From an uncultured Gammaproteobacteria bacterium (lineage in GTDB: Bacteria > Pseudomonadota > Gammaproteobacteria > Pseudomonadales > Pseudohongiellaceae), in contig CAINTJ010000030.1 of the NCBI GenBank assembly GCA_903853385.1, positions 47,074 through 111,073 on the forward strand: a DNA stretch of 64,000 nt, read 5' to 3'. The number at the start of each line of letters is the position of its first letter. Position 1 is the stretch's first letter. Made by a program: the position numbers and the translations under genes. Shown piece by piece: positions 55,031-64,000 of this stretch. The notes under the pieces were generated by a model. The model ran no database searches. It was not told the origin of the DNA and saw nothing but the letters and a program-made list of their open reading frames with translations.

Positions 55031-55726
55031 ATGACTCGCCCGATACCTGACAACGTTCCGCTCCGTACCGTTCATAGCTTTGTTATCCGCGCTGGTCGCA
55101 TGACCGAAGCGCAAAAAGCTGCGCGTGACAAATTATGGCCACAATTCGGGCTTGAAGTCGTCAATGGCATCGTTCCCCAACAACAGGTTTTTGGGCGGCT
55201 GGCGCCACTTGTGCTGGAAATCGGTTTTGGTATGGGCACCTCGCTGGTCGAAATGGCCAAAGCCGCACCAGATACTGATTTCATTGGTATTGAAGTGCAT
55301 CCACCGGGTATCGGCAATCTGCTCAAGCTGGTGGACCAGGAACAGCTGACCAATATTCGCGTCTATCAAGCCGATGCGCGGGTGGTGCTGGAAAAGTGTA
55401 TAGCTGATAGCAGCCTCAGCTGCCTGCAGATATTCTTCCCGGATCCCTGGCACAAGAAGCGTCATTACAAGCGACGCATGATTCAGCCTGACTTTATCAA
55501 GGAAGTAAGGCCAAAGCTGATGGCAGATGGAATTATCCACCTTGCCACTGACTGGCAACCCTATGCCGGACAAATGATGCAGGTGTTGAGTGCAGATGCG
55601 GGTTTTCGCAATGCTTCCGGCGAGCAATGCTACTCACTGCAGCACAGTCGCCCCTCAACCAAGTTCGAGCAGCGAGGCCAGAAGCTGGGGCATGGGGTGT
55701 GGGATATGTTGTTTATTAAGGTCTGA
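55031..55726 (+). CDS. trmB: tRNA (guanine-N7-)-methyltransferase
   Basis: The product has 231 residues. The SAM-binding motif is LVLEIGFGMGTSLVEMAK and the family motifs are FIGIEVHPPGIGNLLKLV and IFFPDPWHKKRHYKRRMIQP. It methylates N7 of G46 in many tRNAs. The C-terminal SRPSTKFEQRGQKLGHGVWD matches TrmB's T(K)FE-RG motif that contacts substrate. Confidence 0.95.
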   Translation: MTRPIPDNVPLRTVHSFVIRAGRMTEAQKAARDKLWPQFGLEVVNGIVPQQQVFGRLAPLVLEIGFGMGTSLVEMAKAAPDTDFIGIEVHPPGIGNLLKLVDQEQLTNIRVYQADARVVLEKCIADSSLSCLQIFFPDPWHKKRHYKRRMIQPDFIKEVRPKLMADGIIHLATDWQPYAGQMMQVLSADAGFRNASGEQCYSLQHSRPSTKFEQRGQKLGHGVWDMLFIKV

Positions 55727-55757
55727 TTGTTCGGGTTAGCCGCGGGTTTGCGGTTTT

Positions 55758-56462
55758 TCACGGCCACAACCGATGGCCATTGCTCATCAGCCATTGGCGG
55801 TGTTCCTTGTAGTCTGGGCATAATTCAGCAACTGTGTTCCAGAATTTTGCTGAATGGTTCAAAACGCGCAGGTGGCTGGTTTCGTGTGCGATCAGGTAAT
55901 CCAGCACCGGCTGCGGTGCCAGCATCAACAGCCAGTTGAACTGGATATCGCCATCCTGACAGCAGTGTCCCCATTTGGTTCTGGTTTTGCGAAACGTTAC
56001 ATTTTTCAATTTGTGATCAACGCCCAGCTGACGCGCATAGTGCTTGGTCAGCGTAGGCATGTATTGCTGGGCCCGCTGCAGCAGCCATTCGAGAAAAACT
56101 TTTTCCAGTTTGTCCTGTTTGTGTTCTTTCACAAACAAGGTGAGGGTTGCCCCTTGCTGGGCAGCACGCGGTCGGCCAGAGATGGCAACCTGCAGGGTGA
56201 GTGTGTGTCCGAGCAGGGCAACCTGGGCGCCTTCGGCGATAACCAGACGCTGTTGTTTCTTTTTACGCTGCTCTGCTAGCTGGCCAAGTACCCAGGCTGA
56301 TTTTTCAAGAAGAAAGCTATTTATCCACTTAGCTGAAGCCTTTAGCGGAGATCTCACTTCTACTTTTCCACTTTTAACGTAAATAACCAAAGTTTTTCGA
56401 CGACTTCTCGTTAAAGTGTAGGGGAATGAAAATTCCTGAAGCTGAAGATCAAGCTGCTGCAT
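55758..56462 (-). CDS. YgjP-type M48-like metallopeptidase
   Basis: The product has 234 residues. The zinc motif HETSH lies in LIAHETSHLRVLNHSAKFWN, with WGHCCQDGDIQFNWLLMLAP before it. This is the YgjP/DUF45 family of SprT-like proteases. A basic N-terminal part (RSRRKTLVIYVKSGKVEVRS) may bind nucleic acid or membrane. It converges with trmB. Confidence 0.88.
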   Translation of the reverse strand: MQQLDLQLQEFSFPYTLTRSRRKTLVIYVKSGKVEVRSPLKASAKWINSFLLEKSAWVLGQLAEQRKKKQQRLVIAEGAQVALLGHTLTLQVAISGRPRAAQQGATLTLFVKEHKQDKLEKVFLEWLLQRAQQYMPTLTKHYARQLGVDHKLKNVTFRKTRTKWGHCCQDGDIQFNWLLMLAPQPVLDYLIAHETSHLRVLNHSAKFWNTVAELCPDYKEHRQWLMSNGHRLWP

Positions 56463-56589
56463 TTAAATGGCTATTCTTGAAGATAACATCAATATATATG
56501 TGTAAAGTGGGTAATTAATGTAAATATTTAAAAAATTAAAACATATAAGTGGGGATTAATAGCTATAACTTAGTCCATTAATACACACA

Positions 56590-56616
56590 GCCGTGGGTGC
56601 GGGAATCCGCCACGGC
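56590..56616 (-). terminator. Hairpin downstream of leuA
   Basis: GCCGTGG (56590-56596) and CCACGGC (56610-56616) with an inner CGG/CCG pair. It is placed just after the leuA stop on the minus strand. No T-run follows, so function is uncertain. Confidence 0.4.
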
Positions 56617-56640
56617 GGCTACCCAAGTCTGATTAGCCGA

Positions 56641-58326
56641 TCAGGCCGCCTGTTGATTGCGCTGGCGGTGCAGTATCTGGCTCACCGCATTTAGCAGCGC
56701 GTTCACTGATGAGCTGACTATGTCGCTGTGGATTGCGATGCCAGTATAGCGGAGCGCCTCATGCTTCACCTGCAGATAGGTTACAGCTTCGGCATTGGCA
56801 TTCTGGCTGAGTGCGTGTTCACCGTATTCAAGGATTTGCAGCTGTATGCCGAAGGTGCTTTGCAGTGCGTCGACAAACGCTTCCAGCATGCCGTTGCCTT
56901 TGCCCTGGATGTCAAAGCTCTTGCCATCAAGTTCGATGCGACCTTTTATATATTCGCGGTCGCTCTTCTCGATCGTAAAGCCTTTCAGCAGCAGCGGTGA
57001 GGCTGGTGCCAGATATTCGCTGCGAAACAGTTCATAAATGTGCTGCGGTGAAACTTCCGCGCCTGTGGCCTCTGCAGCTTTTTGTACGACGCGACTGAAT
57101 TCGATCTGCAACCAGCGAGGTAGCTGAAAGCCATATTTGCTGTCCATCACGTAAGCCACGCCACCTTTGCCGCTTTGTGAATTCACGCGGATCACATCCT
57201 GATAAGTGCGGCCGACATCACGCGGGTCAATCGGCAGATATGCGATCTCCCAGGTCGAGCCTTCGGCGTACAAATCAAGACATTTCTTGATCGCGTCCTG
57301 ATGCGAACCGGAAAACGCAGTGAATACCAGGCTGCCGGCATAAGGCTGGCGAGGATGCACATCAATCTGTGTGCAGTGTTTTACCACGCTGGTGATGCGA
57401 TCCATGTCGCTGAAATCCAGCCGGGGATCGATGCCCTGGCTGTACAGGTTCATGCCCATGATGACGACATCGAGATTGCCGGTGCGCTCACCGTTGCCAA
57501 GCAGGCAGCCTTCAACACGGTCTGCGCCAGCCATTACGCCCAGTTCTGAGGCAGCTACACCGCAGCCGCGATCATTGTGGGTGTGCAAGCTGATGATAAG
57601 GGCCTCGCGGTTTTTGACGTGACGGCAGAACCATTCGATCTGATCGGCATAGACATTGGGCGTTGCCATTTCGACGGTGGCGGGCAGATTGAGAATGACT
57701 TTACGCTGCGCAGTGGGTTGCCACACATCACAGACGGCTTCACAAACTTCCACTGCATAATCGAGTTCAGTGCCGGTGAAGCTTTCCGGTGAGTACTGGA
57801 AATGCCAGTCGGTGGCTGGCGCGAGTTGTGAGCAGCGCAGTACTTCTTTGGCTCCGTTGACAGCAATGGTCTTGATGCCGGTTTTGTCGAGTTTGAATAC
57901 TTTCTGGCGCTGCACAATGGACGTAGAGTTGTACAGATGCACGATGGCGCGCTTCACCCCTTTGAGAGCTTCATAAGTGCGCTGGATCAGTTCCGGCCGC
58001 GCTTGCGTGAGCACTTGAACGGTGACGTCATCCGGAATCTTGTTTTCTTCAATCAGGTAGCGCACGAAGTCGAAGTCAGGCTGTGAGGCGGCCGGGAAGC
58101 CAACTTCGATTTCCTTGAAGCCGACATCCACCAGCAAGCTGAACATCAATTTCTTCTGTTCTACCGACATCGGTTCGATCAAGGCTTGATTGCCGTCGCG
58201 CAGGTCGACGCTGCACCAGATCGGCGCTTTGGTAAGGACCTGGTCGGGCCAGGTGCGATCTGGCAGGGCAATTGGCTGGAACGGTTTGTATTTGGTGTGG
58301 TTGTAGGGTTTGCTAGTGGTGCTCAT
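56641..58326 (-). CDS. leuA: 2-isopropylmalate synthase
   Basis: The product has 561 residues, including the C-terminal regulatory domain that senses leucine. The DRE-TIM barrel motif is WCSVDLRDGNQALIEPMS, followed by the metal site HTHNDRGCGVAASELGVMAG. It condenses acetyl-CoA with 2-oxoisovalerate in leucine synthesis. It is the longer alpha-type form. A GAGGAGG ribosome site precedes the ATG. It is divergent from an Lrp/AsnC gene. Confidence 0.97.
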   Translation of the reverse strand: MSTTSKPYNHTKYKPFQPIALPDRTWPDQVLTKAPIWCSVDLRDGNQALIEPMSVEQKKLMFSLLVDVGFKEIEVGFPAASQPDFDFVRYLIEENKIPDDVTVQVLTQARPELIQRTYEALKGVKRAIVHLYNSTSIVQRQKVFKLDKTGIKTIAVNGAKEVLRCSQLAPATDWHFQYSPESFTGTELDYAVEVCEAVCDVWQPTAQRKVILNLPATVEMATPNVYADQIEWFCRHVKNREALIISLHTHNDRGCGVAASELGVMAGADRVEGCLLGNGERTGNLDVVIMGMNLYSQGIDPRLDFSDMDRITSVVKHCTQIDVHPRQPYAGSLVFTAFSGSHQDAIKKCLDLYAEGSTWEIAYLPIDPRDVGRTYQDVIRVNSQSGKGGVAYVMDSKYGFQLPRWLQIEFSRVVQKAAEATGAEVSPQHIYELFRSEYLAPASPLLLKGFTIEKSDREYIKGRIELDGKSFDIQGKGNGMLEAFVDALQSTFGIQLQILEYGEHALSQNANAEAVTYLQVKHEALRYTGIAIHSDIVSSSVNALLNAVSQILHRQRNQQAA

Positions 58327-58389
58327 GGCGCCTCCTCACAGGGGTCGGTCTGAAAAGCCCCGACTTCTTTGGCTGCGCAGTTTATCGAA

Positions 58390-58502
58390 AATCGGGCGGC
58401 ATTATCTTGCTAATATAGCCATATATAGAGATAAATAAGCATATACTGCCAATATATGATATATATACAAAATATAATTGCCGAAAATGAGATAATAAAG
58501 CA
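58390..58502. promoter_or_regulatory. AT-rich divergent control region between leuA and the Lrp gene
   Basis: It is rich in TATATA steps, including AATATATGATATATATACAA and a TATAAT at 58473-58478 oriented toward the regulator. Lrp-type proteins bind bendable AT-rich DNA, so autoregulation and leuA control from here are likely but not shown. Confidence 0.45.
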
Positions 58503-58985
58503 ATGGATGCCAAGTTGCAGCTCGACAAAATTGACAAGCGCATTCTCACAGAATTGCAGAGAAATGCCCGCATCAGTAACCAGGAACTGGCCGATAAAGT
58601 GGGGCTATCGCCTTCACCTTGTCTGCGGCGGGTTAAAAACCTGGAAGAAGCGGGCCTTATCAAAGGCTACGTTACCGAGTTGGACGCCTCGAAACTTGGT
58701 CTCAAGTTAATGGCCATTGTGCAGGTAGCAATGGATAGGCATACGCCGGACCGGTTCGAACAGTTCGAAGCGACTATCAAGACCTACCCGCAAGTCCTTG
58801 AGTGCATAATGATCACCGGACAGTCGGCGGACTACCAATTAAAAGTCCTGGTGAAAGACATGGATGAATACCAGGACTTTCTGCTCAAGAAACTCACTCG
58901 CATCAATGGCGTCAGCGATGTGAGGTCAAGTTTCGTGCTGCGGCAAATTCATAGTACTACCACACTCCCGATCGACGCGCATTAA
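58503..58985 (+). CDS. Lrp/AsnC family transcriptional regulator
   Basis: The product has 160 residues. An N-terminal winged HTH (NARISNQELADKVGLSPSPC) is followed by an RAM/AsnC effector domain (GLKLMAIVQVAMDRHTPDRF ... LECIMITGQSADYQLKVLVK). It should bind DNA as a dimer or octamer and sense an amino acid, plausibly leucine, given its divergent leuA neighbour. This pairing is inference. Confidence 0.93.
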   Translation: MDAKLQLDKIDKRILTELQRNARISNQELADKVGLSPSPCLRRVKNLEEAGLIKGYVTELDASKLGLKLMAIVQVAMDRHTPDRFEQFEATIKTYPQVLECIMITGQSADYQLKVLVKDMDEYQDFLLKKLTRINGVSDVRSSFVLRQIHSTTTLPIDAH

Positions 58986-59344
58986 GCCGGCAAACATCCA
59001 TTATGTCTGCACAAAGTATAATAAAGTAAATCAGTCTATACACGGCCAACAACGAAGACACTGTGAGCAGGTTATAATGGAACAGCTGTTTCAGGATGAC
59101 TAAACAAGCTCGATAGTGGCGTTGAATCGAGATTGATCCGAGGCTTCCGTGCGCGTCCCGCTCGGGTAAGTGCGCATCCATATGTTATTTGATATCGCCT
59201 TTACAGTTTCTGTATGCAGCGTCGGCTGTTGCCAAAAATTTGTGGCCGCCATGCGGATTGCGGAATTTATATTTCATCGCCTGCCATCTGGAGCTGGGCG
59301 ACTACAGTGACGGCCAACAGGCCGAGAACACTAGAGGAACATTG
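58986..59344. other. Gap before the DUF5916 gene
   Basis: 359 bases without a convincing gene. It holds a TATAAT (59073-59078) and a partial resemblance between ACGGCCAACAACGAAGACACT near 59042 and ACGGCCAACAGGCCGAGAACACT near 59311. It may be a leader or control region. The open frame from 59189 lacks a signal peptide, so I start the next gene at 59345. Confidence 0.4.
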
Positions 59345-61558
59345 ATGAGTGCCAACAAGGGTCTGCTTCCATTGAACTCGACAGCAGCCAAATTCGTTGC
59401 TTGCTGGTTGTTGCCCTGGTGGTGCGGGATGCCCTTGTTGGCAGCAGAATTTGGCGTGCCTTCCGGGGTTGAAAACCGGCCTGAAATCGTTCCTCCGAAA
59501 ATCAGCAATCCACCGGTGATTGATGGTGTGCTGGACGACGCGGTTTGGCAGCAAGCTGCGCGTATTGAAAATTTCCGACAGACCCAGCCAGTGCTCAATG
59601 CTGATCCCAGTGAAAAAACCGTTGCGTATTTTGCCTACGATGCCGACAACATTTATGTGGCGATACGCGCGTATGATTCCGAGCCGGGGGCAGTGATTGC
59701 CAAAGAAATGCGTCGAGATGGCGAGTTGGACGGCGATGACCATGTTATCGTGTCTTTCGATACCTTCGCCGATCGCCGCAATGCATTTCTGTTCCTGATG
59801 AATGCCGCCGGTGCACTGGTGGACGCCAAGATCGAGAACAACAGCGACTTCTATAATTCACGGTGGAGCGGTATCTGGGACGGCAAGGGCCGGCGCGACC
59901 AGGAAGGATGGACCGTGGAAATGGTGATCCCGCTGAAAACCCTTTCATTCGATCCCAACAAGGATACCTGGGGACTGGAAGTTGTCCGTCGTATCCGTCG
60001 CAAGAATGAACGTGTGCGCTGGGCCAATATTTCGCAAAACCGCAACGACACCTATGTCGCCGCCTACGGCAACATGAGTGGGCTGACTGGATTGCGGCAA
60101 GGATTGGGTCTGGAATTTGTTCCGACCATTTCCTATCAAACCAGCAATGATCATGGCTTAGGCAACAATACCCATGAGGTGATCACCGGTGGCGATATCA
60201 CTTACCGTTTCACACCTTCATTGACCGCACAGGCGACTATCAATTCTGATTTTTCCGATGCACCAGTGGATCAGGTGCAAAATAACCTTGGTCGCTTCTC
60301 GTTGTTCTTCCCGGAAACCCGCGATTTTTTTCTCAGTGATGCGGATATTTTCCAGTTCGGTGGTTTGAGCCAGGAGAACGGTATGCCGTTTTTCTCACGG
60401 CGCATGGGCATACTCAACACGGGTGAATCAGCACCTATCAATTTCGGTGGAAAACTAACCGGTCGTGTTGGTGAACTGAATGTGGGGGTGCTAAATACAC
60501 AAGTGGAGGCTACTTCAACCACTGACAGCAAGAGTCTTTCTGTAATACGTGCCAGCACTGCTGTGCTGAGTGAGTCACGCATTGGCTTAATGATGACAGA
60601 CGGTGACCCCAACTCCAATAATGACAGCCGCCTCTATGGCACTGATTTCATGTACCGCAACAGTAACTTGCCAGGGGGCAATGTCATAACCACTGATGCC
60701 TGGGTACAAAAATCCGTAAATCCAGGAATCACAACGGATGATCTAGCCTACGGAGTCAAGGTTGAATATCCCAACGACAAAGTCCAGCTCAATGCGTCCT
60801 TTGAAGAGTTGCAGCCCCAGTTCAACCCAAAGCTAGGCTTCGTCAACCGCACTGGCATTCGCCACTATGAAACCAGTGGCCGCTTACGTAAAAGAAACAA
60901 TGGTACCGCGCGTTTCCGGTTGCTTGACTGGGGTTTCCGTCTATCGCAGGTGCAGGACATGCAGGGCAATGTGCAATCCGAAGAAAAGATGATGAAGATC
61001 TTTGAAGTGCAAAACCAGACCAATGACCGTATTGAAACCAATTACATCGATGTGCGGGAGGTATTGAGTGTTCCGTTTTCGATCTTCCCGGGAGTGGTGT
61101 TGCCGGTGGGAGATTACAGCTTTGTGCGTAACCGCGTCCGTGTGCAGTCCAGTCCAGGCCGCATGTTCAGTGGTGAACTGCAGTATCGCTGGGGTGATTT
61201 CTGGACTGGCACCGTGCGGGAAACCGCAGGCTATCTGCAGTTCCGGCCTTCGCCAAAGCTGTATGCCAATGTGAATTTCCAGGTAGTGGATGCAAAATTG
61301 CCGCAAGGCAATTTCGATTTTACCGTCACCCGCATCAATCTGGATTTCAATTTCACGCCGCGCTTGATGTTCCAGAATTTCATCCAGCACAACAGTGTGA
61401 CCAAGACCCTGGGCTGGAACAGCCGGCTGCGCTGGGAAATGCAGCCAGGCAATATTCTGATTCTGGTGTTGAACCAGGGCTGGGAGATCGAAGAGGGCAG
61501 CTTCGTGCCACTCAATACCAAGTTCACCAGCAAATTACGATGGACTTTCCGGTTTTAG
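59345..61558 (+). CDS. DUF5916 protein: CBM9-like domain with outer-membrane barrel
   Basis: The product has 737 residues from the ATG at 59345. A signal peptide ends near MPLLAAEF. Residues about 45-240 are a carbohydrate-binding-type beta-sandwich (NPPVIDGVLDDAVWQQAARI, DNIYVAIRAYDSEPGAVIAK, WTVEMVIPLKTL). The rest is a long barrel of beta-strands (PETRDFFLSDADIFQFGGLS, FFSRRMGILNTGESAPINFG) ending in KLRWTFRF, where the aromatic last residue is a usual outer-membrane signal. It is likely surface exposed and binds a polymer. The ligand is unknown. Confidence 0.85.
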   Translation: MSANKGLLPLNSTAAKFVACWLLPWWCGMPLLAAEFGVPSGVENRPEIVPPKISNPPVIDGVLDDAVWQQAARIENFRQTQPVLNADPSEKTVAYFAYDADNIYVAIRAYDSEPGAVIAKEMRRDGELDGDDHVIVSFDTFADRRNAFLFLMNAAGALVDAKIENNSDFYNSRWSGIWDGKGRRDQEGWTVEMVIPLKTLSFDPNKDTWGLEVVRRIRRKNERVRWANISQNRNDTYVAAYGNMSGLTGLRQGLGLEFVPTISYQTSNDHGLGNNTHEVITGGDITYRFTPSLTAQATINSDFSDAPVDQVQNNLGRFSLFFPETRDFFLSDADIFQFGGLSQENGMPFFSRRMGILNTGESAPINFGGKLTGRVGELNVGVLNTQVEATSTTDSKSLSVIRASTAVLSESRIGLMMTDGDPNSNNDSRLYGTDFMYRNSNLPGGNVITTDAWVQKSVNPGITTDDLAYGVKVEYPNDKVQLNASFEELQPQFNPKLGFVNRTGIRHYETSGRLRKRNNGTARFRLLDWGFRLSQVQDMQGNVQSEEKMMKIFEVQNQTNDRIETNYIDVREVLSVPFSIFPGVVLPVGDYSFVRNRVRVQSSPGRMFSGELQYRWGDFWTGTVRETAGYLQFRPSPKLYANVNFQVVDAKLPQGNFDFTVTRINLDFNFTPRLMFQNFIQHNSVTKTLGWNSRLRWEMQPGNILILVLNQGWEIEEGSFVPLNTKFTSKLRWTFRF

Positions 61559-61660
61559 GGGGTGAGCGGGAGGCGTGGCCTCGTCTTGTCGAAAACAACT
61601 GGCCCAAATCAGCAGTTGAAAGCAGAATGCAGCCTGTCTCGGCAAATCCAGGAATCAGTC

Positions 61661-62080
61661 ATGGCCAGCATTTTTACCAGAATTCTCGCAGGCGAACTGC
61701 CGGGCCACCTCGTCTGGAAAGACGAGGTGTGTTTCGCCATCATGACCATCCAGCCGATACGGGCCGGGCATGTGATTCTTATTCCTAATCAGGAAATCAA
61801 TCATTGGGACGACGTGCCCCCCGCTACTGCCGCTTATCTGATGCAAACAGGTCAACACATCGCGAAGGCCATCAAGGCCAATGTAAGCTGCAAGCGTATC
61901 GGCGTGATGGTGGTCGGCCTGGAAGTGCCGCATACCCATATCCATTTGGTTCCAATCGACAGCTTTGCCGACCTGGATTTCAAAAACTCCACGGCGATGC
62001 CGCAGGATGAGCTGGGGGCAATGGCCGCCGCTATTCGCAGTTCACTGCTGGCCGCGGGCCACCCGTCGGCACAGTTGTAA
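61661..62080 (+). CDS. HIT family protein
   Basis: The product has 139 residues from the ATG at 61661 ([20 protein letters not shown]). The histidine triad is HTHIHLVP in [14 protein letters not shown], complete. HIT hydrolases cleave nucleotide phosphoramidates or dinucleotides. It is about 20 bases before cmoA and may share its transcript. Confidence 0.93.
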   Translation: MASIFTRILAGELPGHLVWKDEVCFAIMTIQPIRAGHVILIPNQEINHWDDVPPATAAYLMQTGQHIAKAIKANVSCKRIGVMVVGLEVPHTHIHLVPIDSFADLDFKNSTAMPQDELGAMAAAIRSSLLAAGHPSAQL

Positions 62081-62102
62081 CACAGGCTACTTGGCAATCA
62101 CC

Positions 62103-62828
62103 ATGCAAGACAAGGACACTCTCTTCCAGCAGGACGGCCCGGTGGCTGACTTCGTATTTGACGAAAAAGTAGCTGCTGTTTTCACGGACATGATCAATCG
62201 CTCGGTGCCAGGCTATGCCAGCATCATTACACAGATAGGCACACTGGCTGAGCGTTACGCGCAAACAGATTCCCTGTGCTATGACCTTGGCTGCTCGCTG
62301 GGTGCTGCTACCTTGGCATTACGCCATAACATCAGGGCGCAGGGTTGTAGCATCATTGCCATCGACAATTCTCCTGCCATGATTGCACGCTGTCAGGCCC
62401 TTATCGACAGCGATGACAGCACAGTGCCGGTTGAGCTGCATTGTGCCGACATTCTGGATGTTGCCATCAATAATGCTTCACTGGTGGTGCTCAATTTCAC
62501 CTTGCAGTTTGTAACGCTGGCGGAGCGGGATGTGCTGATCCGGAAAATTCATGCGGGATTACGCCCCGGCGGCATGCTGATTTTGTCCGAGAAAATCCAT
62601 TTTGAAGATGAGTCTCTCAATACGCTGTTCATTGATTTGCATCACCGCTTCAAACAACAGAACGGTTATTCCGCCACTGAAATCAGCCGCAAACGTGCGG
62701 CGATTGAAAATGTCCTGGTGCCGGAGACCTTGCGTACCCACGAGCAGCGTATCAAAGCTGCAGGTTTCAGCAGCTTTGCCGTGTGGTTCCAGTGTTTCAA
62801 TTTTGCCTCAATGGTGGCGGTGAAATAG
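62103..62828 (+). CDS. cmoA: Carboxy-SAM synthase
   Basis: The product has 241 residues from the ATG at 62103. It converts SAM and prephenate to carboxy-SAM. Family marks are [39 protein letters not shown] with the SAM loop, and [30 protein letters not shown] is the usual end. The stop TAG overlaps the cmoB GTG by one base. Confidence 0.95.
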   Translation: MQDKDTLFQQDGPVADFVFDEKVAAVFTDMINRSVPGYASIITQIGTLAERYAQTDSLCYDLGCSLGAATLALRHNIRAQGCSIIAIDNSPAMIARCQALIDSDDSTVPVELHCADILDVAINNASLVVLNFTLQFVTLAERDVLIRKIHAGLRPGGMLILSEKIHFEDESLNTLFIDLHHRFKQQNGYSATEISRKRAAIENVLVPETLRTHEQRIKAAGFSSFAVWFQCFNFASMVAVK

Positions 62829-63799
62829 TGACTGCCAGCTTGTTTGATTACTCACAGTTGCAGCGCAGCATTGCCAATACGCCGCTCGCGCCTTTGTCAG
62901 CACTGATCCCGGCCGATCTGGCCGCCAATGTCAGCCATGGCGACTTTGCGAGATGGCAAAAGGCGTTGGAGGCCTTGCCAACCCTTGTGCCAAATATTGT
63001 AGATCTGCTCACTGCGGTACGTGTCGGTGAGCCGACGCAATTGTCACTGTTACAGCGTGAAGCCCTGCAGCAAACACTGATGCAATTGCATCCATGGCGC
63101 AAAGGTCCCTTTGAGCTTTTTGGTTTGACGATCGACACGGAATGGCGCTCTGACTGGAAATGGCAGCGGGTCTTGCCGCATATTTCCCTGCTTGCAGGGC
63201 GGCGAGTACTCGATGTGGGCTGTGGCAATGGTTATCACTGCTGGCGGATTGCTGGAAGTGGAGCGGATCTTGTTATTGGCATTGAGCCGATGTTGCTCTA
63301 TGTGCTGCAGTACTGGGCTTTGCGCAAGTATCTGCCAGCGCCACCTGTGCATGTGTTACCGCTGACGCTGGAACAAATGCCTGAATCACTGCCGGGCTTT
63401 GATACTGTGTTTTCAATGGGGGTGTTCTACCACCGGCGTTCGCCGTTCGAGCATCTGGATTTGTTGAAAAAGAAACTGCGCAAAGGTGGCGAGTTGGTGT
63501 TGGAAACGCTGGTGATCGAAGGTGAGACCGGCCTGACCCTGGTACCACCCGAGCGCTATTGCCGTATGAATAATGTGTGGTTCCTGCCGAGTCCGTCTAC
63601 CTTGCAGCTATGGCTGCATAAAGCTGGGTTTCGAGACATCCGTATCGTTGATGTAACTACCACCACCACAGATGAACAGCGTCGGACGCCGTGGATGACA
63701 TTTGATTCGCTGGCGCAGGCACTTGATGCTGCCAATCCTGCGTTTACTGTGGAGGGACATCCGGCACCGCTGCGTGCCGTACTGATCGCTAACGCGTGA
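62828..63799 (+). CDS. cmoB: tRNA U34 carboxymethyltransferase
   Basis: The product has 323 residues from a GTG at 62828. It transfers the carboxymethyl group from carboxy-SAM to ho5U34, giving cmo5U in wobble position. Visible features are PWRKGPFELFGLTIDTEWRS, DVGCGNGYHCWRIAGSGADL, IGIEPMLLYVLQYWALRKYL and FSMGVFYHRRSPFEHLDLLK, all typical. It is translationally coupled to cmoA. Confidence 0.95.
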   Translation: MTASLFDYSQLQRSIANTPLAPLSALIPADLAANVSHGDFARWQKALEALPTLVPNIVDLLTAVRVGEPTQLSLLQREALQQTLMQLHPWRKGPFELFGLTIDTEWRSDWKWQRVLPHISLLAGRRVLDVGCGNGYHCWRIAGSGADLVIGIEPMLLYVLQYWALRKYLPAPPVHVLPLTLEQMPESLPGFDTVFSMGVFYHRRSPFEHLDLLKKKLRKGGELVLETLVIEGETGLTLVPPERYCRMNNVWFLPSPSTLQLWLHKAGFRDIRIVDVTTTTTDEQRRTPWMTFDSLAQALDAANPAFTVEGHPAPLRAVLIANA

Positions 63800-63902
63800 A
63801 GCCTGGGCTTGAAACCCTATTGTAAGACCGGGATGCTTGCACCGGCCTATGCACAAAATTTACACATTAAGTGCATAGTTGGGTATCCTGTGCGGCTAAA
63901 GT

Positions 63903-63922
63903 GCATGCTCATTTTTGCATGC
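63903..63922. repeat. Short inverted repeat upstream of the transposase-like gene
   Basis: Two GCATGC copies (63903-63908 and 63917-63922) around TCATTTTT form a small hairpin. AAGTGCAT occurs twice nearby (about 63868 and 63899). They may be REP-like or promoter elements of the gene that follows. Confidence 0.3.
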
Positions 63923-63946
63923 CCCCTTAAGGATTCCCTCAGCCCC

Positions 63947-64000
63947 ATGGCAAGACCTCAGCGCATCGAACTGGCAAATGCTTTTTATCACGTAAGTAAC
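63947..64000 (+). CDS. Transposase-like protein, IS200/RAYT (Y1) type, cut by right edge
   Basis: Only 18 codons are visible: MARPQRIELANAFYHVSN. This start is highly typical of REP-associated tyrosine transposases and IS200-like enzymes (MARPLRIE...YHV), which use a single tyrosine to cut single-stranded DNA. The catalytic HUH and Tyr lie outside the window. Whether it is a domesticated RAYT or a mobile IS cannot be told. Confidence 0.65.
   Translation, partial: MARPQRIELANAFYHVSN

Noticed and set aside
58327..58380. leuA attenuator or leader peptide
   Set aside because: Short GC hairpin possibilities exist, but there is no open frame with consecutive leucine codons and no T-run.
59100..59340. 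tRNA-like stretch in the gap before the DUF5916 gene
   Set aside because: No cloverleaf with T-arm consensus could be drawn.

Overview
The window reads as chromosomal DNA of a Gammaproteobacterium, most likely from the Pseudomonadales/Cellvibrionales side. The basis is housekeeping gene content and order: mutM facing a coaD-ferredoxin pair, hrpB, trxC, rpoH with DUF423 and trmB, leuA divergent from an Lrp-type regulator, and cmoA-cmoB. The DNA is moderately GC-rich with AT-rich gaps. I see no rRNA, tRNA, CRISPR array or complete insertion sequence. One transposase-like gene of the RAYT/IS200 type is cut by the right edge.

Layout. 1-6623 (+) is a tight cluster of uncertain function: a TPR protein cut by the left edge, a membrane-anchored PEGA protein with a cysteine-free formylglycine-synthase-like domain, a small exported protein, an actin/Hsp70-like protein with an FHA-like end, and two paralogous membrane-anchored vWA proteins. 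Facing it, 7185-9625 (-), are two lipoproteins, one very Gly/Ala/Ser-rich. A damaged gene (6770-7183) lies between the two arms. I infer one envelope-associated signalling or scaffold system.

9875-18965 is housekeeping and stress or repair metabolism: mutM, ferredoxin, coaD, RidA, fatty acid hydroxylase, hrpB, trxC, old yellow enzyme, GST and carboxylesterase.

19101-41851 holds two copies of an exported three-gene module, DUF1592 haem protein - DUF1552 Tat protein - exported ankyrin protein. Copy A continues into two overlapping, paralogous c-type cytochrome genes. Copy B is preceded, with start/stop overlap, by a Tat-exported metallo-beta-lactamase-fold protein. Between the copies lie malic enzyme, a pair of small DUF6644-like membrane proteins, a glycosyltransferase, a P-type ATPase, a sugar-nucleotide-type dehydrogenase, a Tat-exported M28-like protein that has lost most zinc ligands, and a remnant of a PAS sensor gene. 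The module looks like a periplasmic redox or oxidative catabolic system with an unknown substrate.

41959-53212 carries an exported NHL beta-propeller protein, a large DUF748/AsmA-like envelope protein, two proteins of unknown role, a host-attachment-family protein, a two-subunit CoA transferase, a DUF35 zinc-ribbon/OB protein overlapping a thiolase-fold protein without the usual nucleophilic cysteine, a lipoprotein cytochrome and a nitroreductase. This suggests acyl-CoA catabolism.

53584-63799 is mostly core: rpoH, DUF423, trmB, a YgjP-like metalloprotease, leuA/lrp, a DUF5916 outer-membrane protein, a HIT protein and cmoA-cmoB, which make the cmo5U34 wobble modification of tRNA.
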